From the NCBI GenBank assembly GCA_030668905.1, contig DAOVEQ010000002.1, forward strand, positions 1 to 23,025: a DNA stretch of 23,025 bases, read 5' to 3'. The translations under genes were made by a program, and so were the position numbers. The number at the start of each line of letters is the position of its first letter. Position 1 is the first letter of the stretch. Below, piece by piece: positions 15,399 to 22,400 of the stretch. The notes beneath the pieces are model-generated. The model saw only the letters and a program-made list of their open reading frames with translations. It had not been told where the DNA came from and searched no databases. The stretch is from Thermococci archaeon. GTDB taxonomy: Archaea; Methanobacteriota_B; Thermococci; Methanofastidiosales; B48-G16.

Positions 15399-16301
15399 TT
15401 ACGCATTTTTACTCTGCACCATTTTCCAATATATAAGAAATACGAGCAATGTTTGAATCAATGAAACAGCACTCACTTCCAAAAAATACGATGTATACGG
15501 TATATCTTGATCTTCAAACTTCATCAATCCATAATTTTCAGGGGTACCGACACCCATGATAACACCTTTGGGAAATAAAACATCACCGTCATTTTCCGCC
15601 AGTGTAGTGAGACTTGCGAGAACCTTGATGTCGTACGCAAGTTTTTCAGGTGCGTACATTTCGTAGTGTGTTTTTACTCTTTCCATTCTATTTTCATAAA
15701 AATTTTCTAATCGTTTTCCATTCACTACACGCTTGAGAGCATCGGGCAAGAAATTGAACTCTTTTTCTACTTCTTCATACGTTGGTGCTCCAACCATGAG
15801 CCATGTTGTGTAGTCTTTCCATAAAATATCAATGCTTTCATCCGCTATCCCCTCTACAGATCGGAGAGAGTCATTGTAACTTTCACTCTTCTGGTAATCG
15901 GTCATCTGACCTTTCATGAGAATAAAACTATTGCCGAGTACATATATGATTTGAGTATTATACCACTGTGCCCGATATTTCAGTCTCAAACTCTGGAAGG
16001 GTATCCAGGAAAAAATATTTGGCTGATCTGTATAGAGTTCGCTGTATTGTGAGTATATGTACCCTTCTTCTTTTTGCAATACGTACCTCCAGAAAGTTGC
16101 CTCCAATGAACTTTCTTCCTCAGACTTATATCTAGAAGTTTCTTCCAATCTTTGGAACTGCATATCTATTTCCCGTTCAAATTCATGATCTATATTCCAA
16201 TTTTTGAAAATAGAAATATTATAAAAGAAAAACAAAAATAACAAAGCAAATAAAACCATTTTTTTACTTCCCATAATTTTCTTATATATGCTCTCACCCA
16301 T
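15399..16301 (-). CDS. Two-helix membrane protein with large outside domain
   Basis: 300 residues. One hydrophobic helix near the N-terminus (MVLFALLFLFFFYNISIF, ~15-32) and one near the C-terminus (FLEVSAVSLIQTLLVFLIYW, ~272-292) bracket a ~235-residue soluble domain that would lie outside the cell, rich in aromatic and acidic residues. A good GGTG Shine-Dalgarno precedes the ATG at 16301. It lies 65 bases behind the broken MFS gene and behind the glycosyltransferase-like gene, so it is probably in their operon. I do not recognise the family. Confidence 0.7.
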   Translation of the reverse strand: MGESIYKKIMGSKKMVLFALLFLFFFYNISIFKNWNIDHEFEREIDMQFQRLEETSRYKSEEESSLEATFWRYVLQKEEGYIYSQYSELYTDQPNIFSWIPFQSLRLKYRAQWYNTQIIYVLGNSFILMKGQMTDYQKSESYNDSLRSVEGIADESIDILWKDYTTWLMVGAPTYEEVEKEFNFLPDALKRVVNGKRLENFYENRMERVKTHYEMYAPEKLAYDIKVLASLTTLAENDGDVLFPKGVIMGVGTPENYGLMKFEDQDIPYTSYFLEVSAVSLIQTLLVFLIYWKMVQSKNA

Positions 16302-16366
16302 AGTTACACCAATTTCCGTCTTTTTTTCTCTTTTAGGTATAAAAACTTTTCTATAGGGTAAAATTC

Positions 16367-17477
16367 TTACCTCTCATAAAAAGATCTCAAATACAGAGCC
16401 AAAACAGTGGAGAATATACACAAAAAGCCAGCAAATTTAAAAGCGAAAGGAACGTCGAATAACTGTGCTAGAAAACCTCCGATCAATGGGCCTGCGAACA
16501 TCCCTAATGATATTGAAGAGTTTAATAACCCTATGCCTCTCCCCCTTTCTTCTATAGATGTAGCATCTGCCGCCATCGAGTTTGCACTTGTGAAGAAGAA
16601 AGAATAGGCAGGTATAGCATATATTATAGCAAATAATAACCATATTTTGGGTGATACCTAGAGCAATCCAGATCCATATGTAAGAAAAACTTGTAAGGGC
16701 AAATATTTTTTCACTTCCAAAATTATCGCAGATCTTCCCCGCCATATACGTAGTCAGAGCTACACATAAGCCCGTTAACGCTGAGACTCTCCCAATATTA
16801 ATCTCAGAAACACCAAAGCCCTTCATATACACAGAAAAAAGACCTGAAACAATTCCTGAAGATGTGATCAGAACAATCGTGGTTAAGGAAAGATAGGTCA
16901 GAACTTTAAAATTTCCAAATTTAAAGAAATAAAACTCTTTAAAAACATTCTTAGGTATTTCTTCTATAGTTGTCATCAAAAATGCAAATATCAGAGTAAG
17001 AACCCCGGAAATAACAAAAATATATCCAGAGTTATAAAGATACCCGGCACTCAATCCCCCGATTACCCAGCCTAAAGCTCCGAAACTCTGAAAGTTTCCT
17101 AGTGCCTTACCCTTCTCCTCAGGGAAATACTCTGTCAGCAAAGCAGGAACTAAATACGCACCAGCAAGGAATACGAACTGGATTGTTCTCATAACGATAA
17201 GAAGCTCAGAATTTAGAATATCAAAAGAAAAATACATCACAGATCCAACAAAACATGAGAAAAATATGATTTCTTTTCTTTTTCCTATTTTATCAGAAAA
17301 GGCACCCCATATAAAGCTCATAAACATTAACATCAGGGCTGGGAGGGCATTTATCAATCCTACGTAGATATAGCTCTCGCTAAGGTTATATATGTAGATA
17401 GGAAGTATTGGAAACATTATGCCATTAACTGTTGAGAAAAACAGCCATGCCACTAAGATTGTCTTATGATCCTTCAT
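16367..17477 (-). pseudogene. MFS transporter, interrupted by a frameshift
   Basis: A major facilitator superfamily transporter split into two frames. From ATG at 17477 the frame reads well to about 16653, with TM1-TM9-like helices and the MFS motif A loop FIWGAFSDKIGKRK (~56-69), then turns into non-hydrophobic sequence. The correct continuation, FAIIYAIPAYSFFFTSANSM..GIGLLNSSISLGMFAGPLIGGFLAQLF, lies one base on and ends at 16367. The span is 1111 bases, 370 codons plus one base, so a single extra base near the run CCC at 16648-16655 explains it. With that base removed the protein is about 369 residues with 12 helices. It may be real decay, a base-call error or +1 frameshifting. The start overlaps the stop of the upstream gene by four bases. 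Substrate unknown. Confidence 0.8.
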
Positions 17478-19069
17478 GATCTTAAAATTTTATAGATATT
17501 TATATCTTTATCAGAGTATACAAGTTCAAAGTACTCTTCGTTATCAAATTTTCTGTGATTAACTGGAACTCCAAAACCTCCTGCTTTATATGCTCCAAGC
17601 CAACCACTTGTCTCCATGTTTGTCGATATAAAAACATGCGTTATTCCATATCTTTCTATTATCTCGAACGTAAGATCGATATCATCAGTAGAATAAAAAT
17701 CATAAATATCGTTCTGTACCTGCCCCGGCGCCTTAATATAAGGATTGAAATCTATATCTCTCAAAGGGAATAATCCCCCCAGGAGTGCCTTTCCACCGCA
17801 GACACCTGAAAACATCTGTGCGGTATAGTAATCCGCAACGATCCTTGCAGAATCATCTGTATTTTCTCTAAACCATAATGCGGCATCATACTCTCTTTCA
17901 TTTACACCCGCATTTGTAAGCTTCCATTCTATATTATAGGAAGATAGTCCTGTTAAGCTGATTATTATCATTGCGGAGATAATGAGTATCCCCAGCACTT
18001 CTCTATCCAGATCTTTTCTTATATTATCCAGAAACAATGCGGAGACCAAGGAAAATGGCATAGCCAGAAAAATATAGAATCTATATCCTTCCAAAGGTCT
18101 TACCACAGTAAGCCACATAAGGTCTGCCCTGTTGATAATATCAAGAATATTTTCAGCAAATACCTCATAAAACAGGAAAAAACACCATATTATTATAAAA
18201 CTCTTATGATTAAATTTCTTTATACAGAAATATACAAAACCTATGAATCCCAAGATCATGAAAGGGGCTCCATAAAACTCTAAATGCCCTGTGATATCTT
18301 GTAAAAGTGTAGAGGTTGAGATATGGAATATCCACCATTTGAAAAGATTATCCGGAACCCACCACCATGCTGTTATCCCGAGGCTTATTCCAACACTTAT
18401 TAAAAAGAACTTCATTTTTTCTTTTATAGGTCTTTTCTCAATTTTTTCAGCTATAATATATAAAAGCAGTGTTACTATTGTTACAAAATAGGAAAGATGG
18501 AACAGGAAATTAATTCCGAGAAGAATTCCCAGTATAATAGCCTTTTTAATGGTGTATTCTTCTGATATTAAAAGTAGAGCTACTGGAATAATCCAGAGAG
18601 TAAATATCTGGAGATCTGCGATCCCTGTTAAATAAATAAATGAGGGAGTCAGAGCTAAAATTAGGATAGATATTCTTGCGATCTGATCATTGTACCATTT
18701 TTTAATTAAAAAATAAAATGGAATGGGAGTAAAAGCCTCAAAGAAAGGAACAACTCTTGTACATACAGTAGCTAGGTCTAAAGTTGTTATCCTGGATAGG
18801 AATGCTAAAAAAAGGGGAGATAGCGGGGGATACCAGAGAGGAACATTTCCATATGCTAAATATCGGATATCGGGGATAGGAAGGGCACCGTGATCTAAGA
18901 TATACTGAGCCATACAGATTCTGTACCAGACATCGCCTAAAAAAGAAGGAAGATGGGGGCTGACAAGGAGTTTTGGATAAATTCTAATTATAAGACCCAG
19001 GAGAAATATACATATTAAAAATGCAATTTCAAACTTTCTTTCTTTTTCCATAAAATAAGATAGGCTCAT
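17474..19069 (-). CDS. GT-C-type membrane glycosyltransferase-like protein
   Basis: 531 residues with about ten to twelve hydrophobic helices in residues 15-370, then a ~150-residue soluble tail. The first outside loop (SFLGDVWYRICMAQYILDHGALP, Asp at ~46) has the acidic site and pattern of GT-C enzymes such as AglB/STT3 and ArnT/PMT-like mannosyltransferases, which use lipid-linked sugars. The tail start ALWFRENTDDSARIVADYYTAQMFSGVCGGKALLGG sits where STT3 has its WWDYG block, but that motif itself is absent, so it is not AglB proper. It may add sugars to envelope lipid or polymer. ATG at 19069 is used here; ATG at 19051 is an alternative. First gene of a membrane-protein operon. Confidence 0.75.
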   Translation of the reverse strand: MSLSYFMEKERKFEIAFLICIFLLGLIIRIYPKLLVSPHLPSFLGDVWYRICMAQYILDHGALPIPDIRYLAYGNVPLWYPPLSPLFLAFLSRITTLDLATVCTRVVPFFEAFTPIPFYFLIKKWYNDQIARISILILALTPSFIYLTGIADLQIFTLWIIPVALLLISEEYTIKKAIILGILLGINFLFHLSYFVTIVTLLLYIIAEKIEKRPIKEKMKFFLISVGISLGITAWWWVPDNLFKWWIFHISTSTLLQDITGHLEFYGAPFMILGFIGFVYFCIKKFNHKSFIIIWCFFLFYEVFAENILDIINRADLMWLTVVRPLEGYRFYIFLAMPFSLVSALFLDNIRKDLDREVLGILIISAMIIISLTGLSSYNIEWKLTNAGVNEREYDAALWFRENTDDSARIVADYYTAQMFSGVCGGKALLGGLFPLRDIDFNPYIKAPGQVQNDIYDFYSTDDIDLTFEIIERYGITHVFISTNMETSGWLGAYKAGGFGVPVNHRKFDNEEYFELVYSDKDINIYKILRS

Positions 19070-19124
19070 CGTTTAAAAAATTTACTAAGGAAACCTATAA
19101 AAATAAAATTTATTATCTCTATAT
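19070..19124. promoter_or_regulatory. Divergent promoter, Yip1-like gene and GT-C gene
   Basis: For the plus gene, AAACC (BRE-like) and TATAAAAATA (about 19096-19105) are centred 25 bases before the ATG at 19125, giving a leaderless start. The same AT-rich block, with TTTTTTAAAC next to the minus-strand ATG, probably also serves the opposite operon. Confidence 0.45.
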
Positions 19125-19766
19125 ATGAACATAGAGGAAAGAGTAAACAAGATCGTTGAGTTGGAGTTTAGGATACCTTTAATCATTGTACTTGCTACTG
19201 GAGTAATCTCGGGGGTCGTGGGCTGGATCGTTTCTTCAAGAATACATTATATCTGGCCTGAAAATATGCCAATTGGACAGTACTGGGGAGTAATAATGGC
19301 AGGATCTACTTTAATCAGCGGGATTATAGTAGCCGTGGTTACATGGGTGTTCCTTTTTGGTGCCATACATATAATTGCCAGAGCGTTTGGAGGGTTCGGC
19401 GAGTTTCAAAGAGTTCTTAAGGTGGGGGGATACATATTTCTAATATTGCTTGTTGGAAATCTTGTATCTGCCATTGCAGTACCTTTTATCCCGGAGACGG
19501 AGATGGATTTATCATATATAAATGAAGAAACTCCAGATATAAGTGAGATACTGGATCAGACAAAAGAATACCAGACATCCACTGGATATATCTTATACGA
19601 ATCAATAATGATTATTTTCAAAGCAGTAGCTATGATCTTTACTATACTTGTTGCAGAAGCTCTGTACAAAATTTCAAGAATGAAGGCGGTAATAGTGTGT
19701 GGGATTCCGTATCTCATCTATATTTTGATACCTATCTTTACGATGCTGTTGACATTAAGCCTTTAA
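19125..19766 (+). CDS. Yip1-like five-helix membrane protein
   Basis: 213 residues with about five hydrophobic helices: ~17-37, ~57-85, ~103-122, ~160-182 and ~190-212. The order (short cytosolic N-terminus, first helix, loop, then helix VTWVFLFGAIHIIARAFGGFGEFQRVLKVGGYIFLILLVGNLV) matches the archaeal and bacterial Yip1-domain proteins. Their function in prokaryotes is unknown. The start is leaderless. The last 12 bases overlap the end of the convergent FKBP gene. Confidence 0.75.
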   Translation: MNIEERVNKIVELEFRIPLIIVLATGVISGVVGWIVSSRIHYIWPENMPIGQYWGVIMAGSTLISGIIVAVVTWVFLFGAIHIIARAFGGFGEFQRVLKVGGYIFLILLVGNLVSAIAVPFIPETEMDLSYINEETPDISEILDQTKEYQTSTGYILYESIMIIFKAVAMIFTILVAEALYKISRMKAVIVCGIPYLIYILIPIFTMLLTLSL

Positions 19767-20429
19767 CTCCTCATTTTCTTCTTTTTTTAGTTCTTCTACA
19801 TATTCTACATTTTTTATTTCAGGTATGTAATCCTTTACCGCCTTTAATAGATTTTCTTTTAAAATATCATCTATATCCTTTTTATTTTTGATTTTTAAAT
19901 CTCCTTCTTCAAGAATATACTCTAATTCAGCTCCTATATTTAATCTCATTAAAATTTTTATCTTTTCATCAATATCATCAATTTTCGAATTGATTTTGAT
20001 ATCATAAATTAAATTTTTCCCAGCTAAAAAGTGATTAAAATCTAAATTGACTCTCCCTGAGCTTACATTCCTTACAGTAGCCCATCTCCCATTTATTTCT
20101 ATCCTGATTCCAGGTCTTGGAGTCATATCATGTTTTCTAAACTCTCTCAATGGAACCTTTACTATAAGTTTTGGATCTCTCCTCCCAAATCCTTTTTCTG
20201 GAGAAATTTCTATGGATTTTTCTTCGCCAACATTCATTTTAAATAATGTTTCATCCATCCCCTTTATGACGTATTCTGCCCCGACAACAATTTTTATAGG
20301 TTCATACTTGAAGGTTTCTTTATAAATCTTGTATTCTTTCGCCTTATCTTCCATGGTGGTATCAAATACTTTATTGGTCTCAACTATCTTTGCAACATAA
20401 TCTATCTCTACGAAGTCTCTTTTCTGCAT
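19755..20429 (-). CDS. FKBP-type peptidyl-prolyl isomerase, SlyD-like
   Basis: A cytosolic prolyl isomerase and chaperone; 224 residues, the long archaeal form. The N-terminal FKBP half-domain (DFVEIDYVAKIVETNKVFDTT, ~5-25) is followed by VVGAEYVIKGMDETLFKMNVGEEKSIEISPEKGFGRRDP (~49-87), the IF chaperone insert (~88-130) and the closing strand NHFLAGKNLIYDIKI (~131-146). About 75 C-terminal residues form the extra domain found in archaeal long FKBPs. ATG at 20429 has GAGTGAT (plus 20434-20440, minus strand) as Shine-Dalgarno. It has its own promoter with an inverted repeat over the TATA. Confidence 0.93.
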   Translation of the reverse strand: MQKRDFVEIDYVAKIVETNKVFDTTMEDKAKEYKIYKETFKYEPIKIVVGAEYVIKGMDETLFKMNVGEEKSIEISPEKGFGRRDPKLIVKVPLREFRKHDMTPRPGIRIEINGRWATVRNVSSGRVNLDFNHFLAGKNLIYDIKINSKIDDIDEKIKILMRLNIGAELEYILEEGDLKIKNKKDIDDILKENLLKAVKDYIPEIKNVEYVEELKKEENEELKA

Positions 20430-20450
20430 AAAATCACTCTATATCGGAAA

Positions 20451-20470
20451 ACTTTTATGAGTATAAAAGT
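20451..20470 (-). promoter_or_regulatory. FKBP promoter with 8-bp inverted repeat
   Basis: The arms ACTTTTAT and ATAAAAGT are perfect complements with a four-base spacer GAGT. On the minus strand this includes a TATA-like TTTATAC about 35-40 bases before the ATG. The dyad could be an operator over the TATA or simply a symmetric AT-rich promoter. Confidence 0.35.
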
Positions 20471-20636
20471 CTTTTGCTGAGGAAGTGCAAATTATTTCGC
20501 TAGCTTTTATGACTAAGCTTAACAAAGAAACAAAACACAAAAACAATGGTAGAGATGTATGATATAACGAGAAGTTCTTGAAATTAAAATAAAGATGATC
20601 GAAGCATAGTTTCATAGGGCATGTGCCACAGAGTTA
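20471..20636. other. Spacer between CPBP and FKBP genes
   Basis: Together with the FKBP promoter this makes a 207-base gap. I see only trivial reading frames of 17 codons or fewer on both strands, none with a Shine-Dalgarno site, so no RiPP precursor peptide can be called here. GGGCATGTGCCACAG (20617-20631) includes a tight GGCATGTGCC palindrome next to an ACA, but no full H/ACA or C/D guide-RNA structure could be built. Confidence 0.4.
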
Positions 20637-21341
20637 TTAGGCATGATTAGTCTCTATTTTTATGTTATTTTTAGTTAATATAAGAATAGTAAAATTATAA
20701 AATAAATGCGTTATATAAGAAAAAATAATGCTATTAAAATACACAAATGTCAAACAAAATGCCATTCCAGTAAAACTATGAATAGAAAATCTAATGAAAG
20801 AAGTTTTATTTAAATTTTTTTCTTTAATATGCCATGTACCGAACATTAATGATGAAATCAAAATAGAATTATAAGTTGTCAGTCCAATATTGGAATTTAG
20901 ATAATAAAAAGAAAATCCTCTCCAAATTATTTCTTCAAAAATCATTATAATACACAAAAAAATAATTGTATTTAGATTAGTTCTTGGATTAACTAAATAG
21001 TTTTTATCTTCTATTAAAATATTTTTTATAAAAAAATAACAGAAAATTCCTAGTAGCACACCTAAAACAGAGCTAGCTCCTAAAGATAAAATAAAACATT
21101 TCCAATATTCAGGAAAGTTAATTATATAGTTAAGATCTGGAAGAACAATTAAACATAAAATAGAAATAATAGAAATAGAAAGATAAATACATTTTGGCAA
21201 ACTTTTTAGGGCGCTATATCTTAAATTGCTAAAATATGTTTTACTATGCCCCTTTATAAATATATACACCAAAGCAAAAGAAATCCTGATTAAAAGCGGA
21301 TATAAAAGAATAAGAAGGAAAACTGAGGCTTGAACATTCAT
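20637..21341 (-). CDS. CPBP-family intramembrane protease
   Basis: 234 residues with about seven to eight hydrophobic helices. All three CPBP (Abi/Rce1-like) catalytic motifs are intact: EEIIWR at 136-141 (EExxxR), FGTWH at 167-171 (FxxxH) and HLFYN at 212-216 (HxxxN). In RiPP clusters such as streptolysin S (SagE) and bacteriocin immunity loci, proteins of this family process leader peptides or give self-protection. The ATG overlaps the stop of the SPASM gene by four bases, so it is the last gene of the sagB-radical SAM cassette. The coding sequence is very AT-rich. Confidence 0.9.
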   Translation of the reverse strand: MNVQASVFLLILLYPLLIRISFALVYIFIKGHSKTYFSNLRYSALKSLPKCIYLSISIISILCLIVLPDLNYIINFPEYWKCFILSLGASSVLGVLLGIFCYFFIKNILIEDKNYLVNPRTNLNTIIFLCIIMIFEEIIWRGFSFYYLNSNIGLTTYNSILISSLMFGTWHIKEKNLNKTSFIRFSIHSFTGMAFCLTFVYFNSIIFSYITHLFYNFTILILTKNNIKIETNHA

Positions 21342-21682
21342 TTATATCCTCCTGTATTTTTGTTTTTTCTTACACTAGAAGTATACAATAGATTTTTAGG
21401 CAATAAACCAATTTCATATACTTCTTGGCATAAAAAACCAGGAGAGCCAAATTTTTTATAATTGGCAATAGATTCAACCCTACAATCTCCTTTGTGTATC
21501 TTATATAACATGCAATTAGTACAAACTCCAGAAATCCTTTCTAAGGAAGCTTTATAGATTTTAAGTGATTTTTTTCCAATGATAGTTCGTATATCTTCTT
21601 TTAAAGTTCTTCCTATTCTTAACTTTTTATCTGTTGCAAATCCGCAAGGAGCAACACTCAAGTCAGGAAGCAAAGCTATCAT
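21338..21682 (-). CDS. SPASM-domain part of a radical SAM maturase
   Basis: 114 residues with five cysteines at 13, 54, 57, 67 and 84 (APCGFATDKKLRIG..GVCTNC..KGDCRVES..GFLC), the pattern of SPASM/twitch domains that hold auxiliary 4Fe-4S clusters at the C-terminus of peptide-modifying radical SAM enzymes. It normally continues the TIM-barrel protein encoded just upstream, which stops four bases before this ATG. In this frame the sequence before the ATG reads KWWNES back to a TAG, so it joins the previous product if one base is skipped near 21697-21700. GTGGTGG about ten bases before the ATG could act as a Shine-Dalgarno, so separate translation is also possible. The next gene overlaps by four bases. 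Confidence 0.75.
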   Translation of the reverse strand: MIALLPDLSVAPCGFATDKKLRIGRTLKEDIRTIIGKKSLKIYKASLERISGVCTNCMLYKIHKGDCRVESIANYKKFGSPGFLCQEVYEIGLLPKNLLYTSSVRKNKNTGGYK

Positions 21683-21686
21683 ACTC

Positions 21687-22400
21687 TCATTCCACCACTT
21701 TATATTTATGATCCTCTACTAAAGAGAAAGGAAGCACTGCTGGAGAGATATTTGTATTAATAAAGTTATTCGGATACCTTTTTAAAAAGGGGATTACTAC
21801 TGAATATGTATAATTATACATTTCTTCTGCATCGCATATTTCTTTCTCTCCACTCACATTTAAAATAGGGAGGATTCTTACATTAGAGACATCCATTTCC
21901 CATATTTTTTTTATAGTCGTAGAGAGTTTTTCTATATTCTTGTCTTGCAAAGTAGTAATAATTTCAACACATATATTTCTTTTCAAAATATTTTTCAGAT
22001 TATTTATAACGTCTCGATACAGTCCCCTCTTTCCCCATATTGAATCATGAGTTTCATCTGCAGAATCAAGGCTTACTGATAAACTAATATTTTGATATTT
22101 TGCAAATCTTTTTATAATTTTAGGAGTTAAAAGAGATTCATTTGTCTCTATAAACATGTCTTTCGGTTTTTTCTCTTCCAAAAAAACTAAAAAATCAATA
22201 ATACCTTCTCTTAAGAAAGGTTCTCCTCCGCTTAACTTTATATACGATCCTTTTAAATCAATAGCATTCATAACTTCCTTAAATTCCCCAATAGAAGCCT
22301 CTTTTTTTACTTTAATTAATCTTTTGTTAAAAATATGGTATTTACATGGCAGATTAGATCTATACGTTAGACAAATCCATAAAGTGTCTATTGTATCCAT
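21687..22400 (-). CDS. Radical SAM-fold protein with degenerate cluster motif
   Basis: 237 residues matching the radical SAM half of a SPASM peptide maturase: LWICLTYRSNLPCKYHIF (7-24), the SAM-binding IKLSGGEPFLREG (54-66), IETNESLLT, LSVSLDSADETHDSIWGKRGLYRDVINNLKNI and later barrel strands. The CX3CX2C motif that should bind the 4Fe-4S cluster reads S15-NLP-C19-KY-H22, so the first and third cysteines are Ser (TCT) and His (CAT). As read it cannot bind the cluster normally. The SPASM part lies in a shifted frame immediately after. The ATG directly follows the sagB stop with GAAGTGA upstream. Either a decayed enzyme, one with an altered non-redox role, or a sequence with errors. Confidence 0.8.
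   Translation of the reverse strand: MDTIDTLWICLTYRSNLPCKYHIFNKRLIKVKKEASIGEFKEVMNAIDLKGSYIKLSGGEPFLREGIIDFLVFLEEKKPKDMFIETNESLLTPKIIKRFAKYQNISLSVSLDSADETHDSIWGKRGLYRDVINNLKNILKRNICVEIITTLQDKNIEKLSTTIKKIWEMDVSNVRILPILNVSGEKEICDAEEMYNYTYSVVIPFLKRYPNNFINTNISPAVLPFSLVEDHKYKVVE

Noticed and set aside
16437..16660. Last part of the MFS frame as a charged C-terminal domain
   Set aside because: The Cys/Arg/Lys-rich tail is the out-of-frame image of hydrophobic MFS helices read correctly one base on.
20527..20600. Short reading frames and possible guide RNA in the FKBP-CPBP spacer
   Set aside because: The longest ATG frames are 17 codons or fewer without Shine-Dalgarno; box C-like GATGATC lacks a matching D box at the right spacing.
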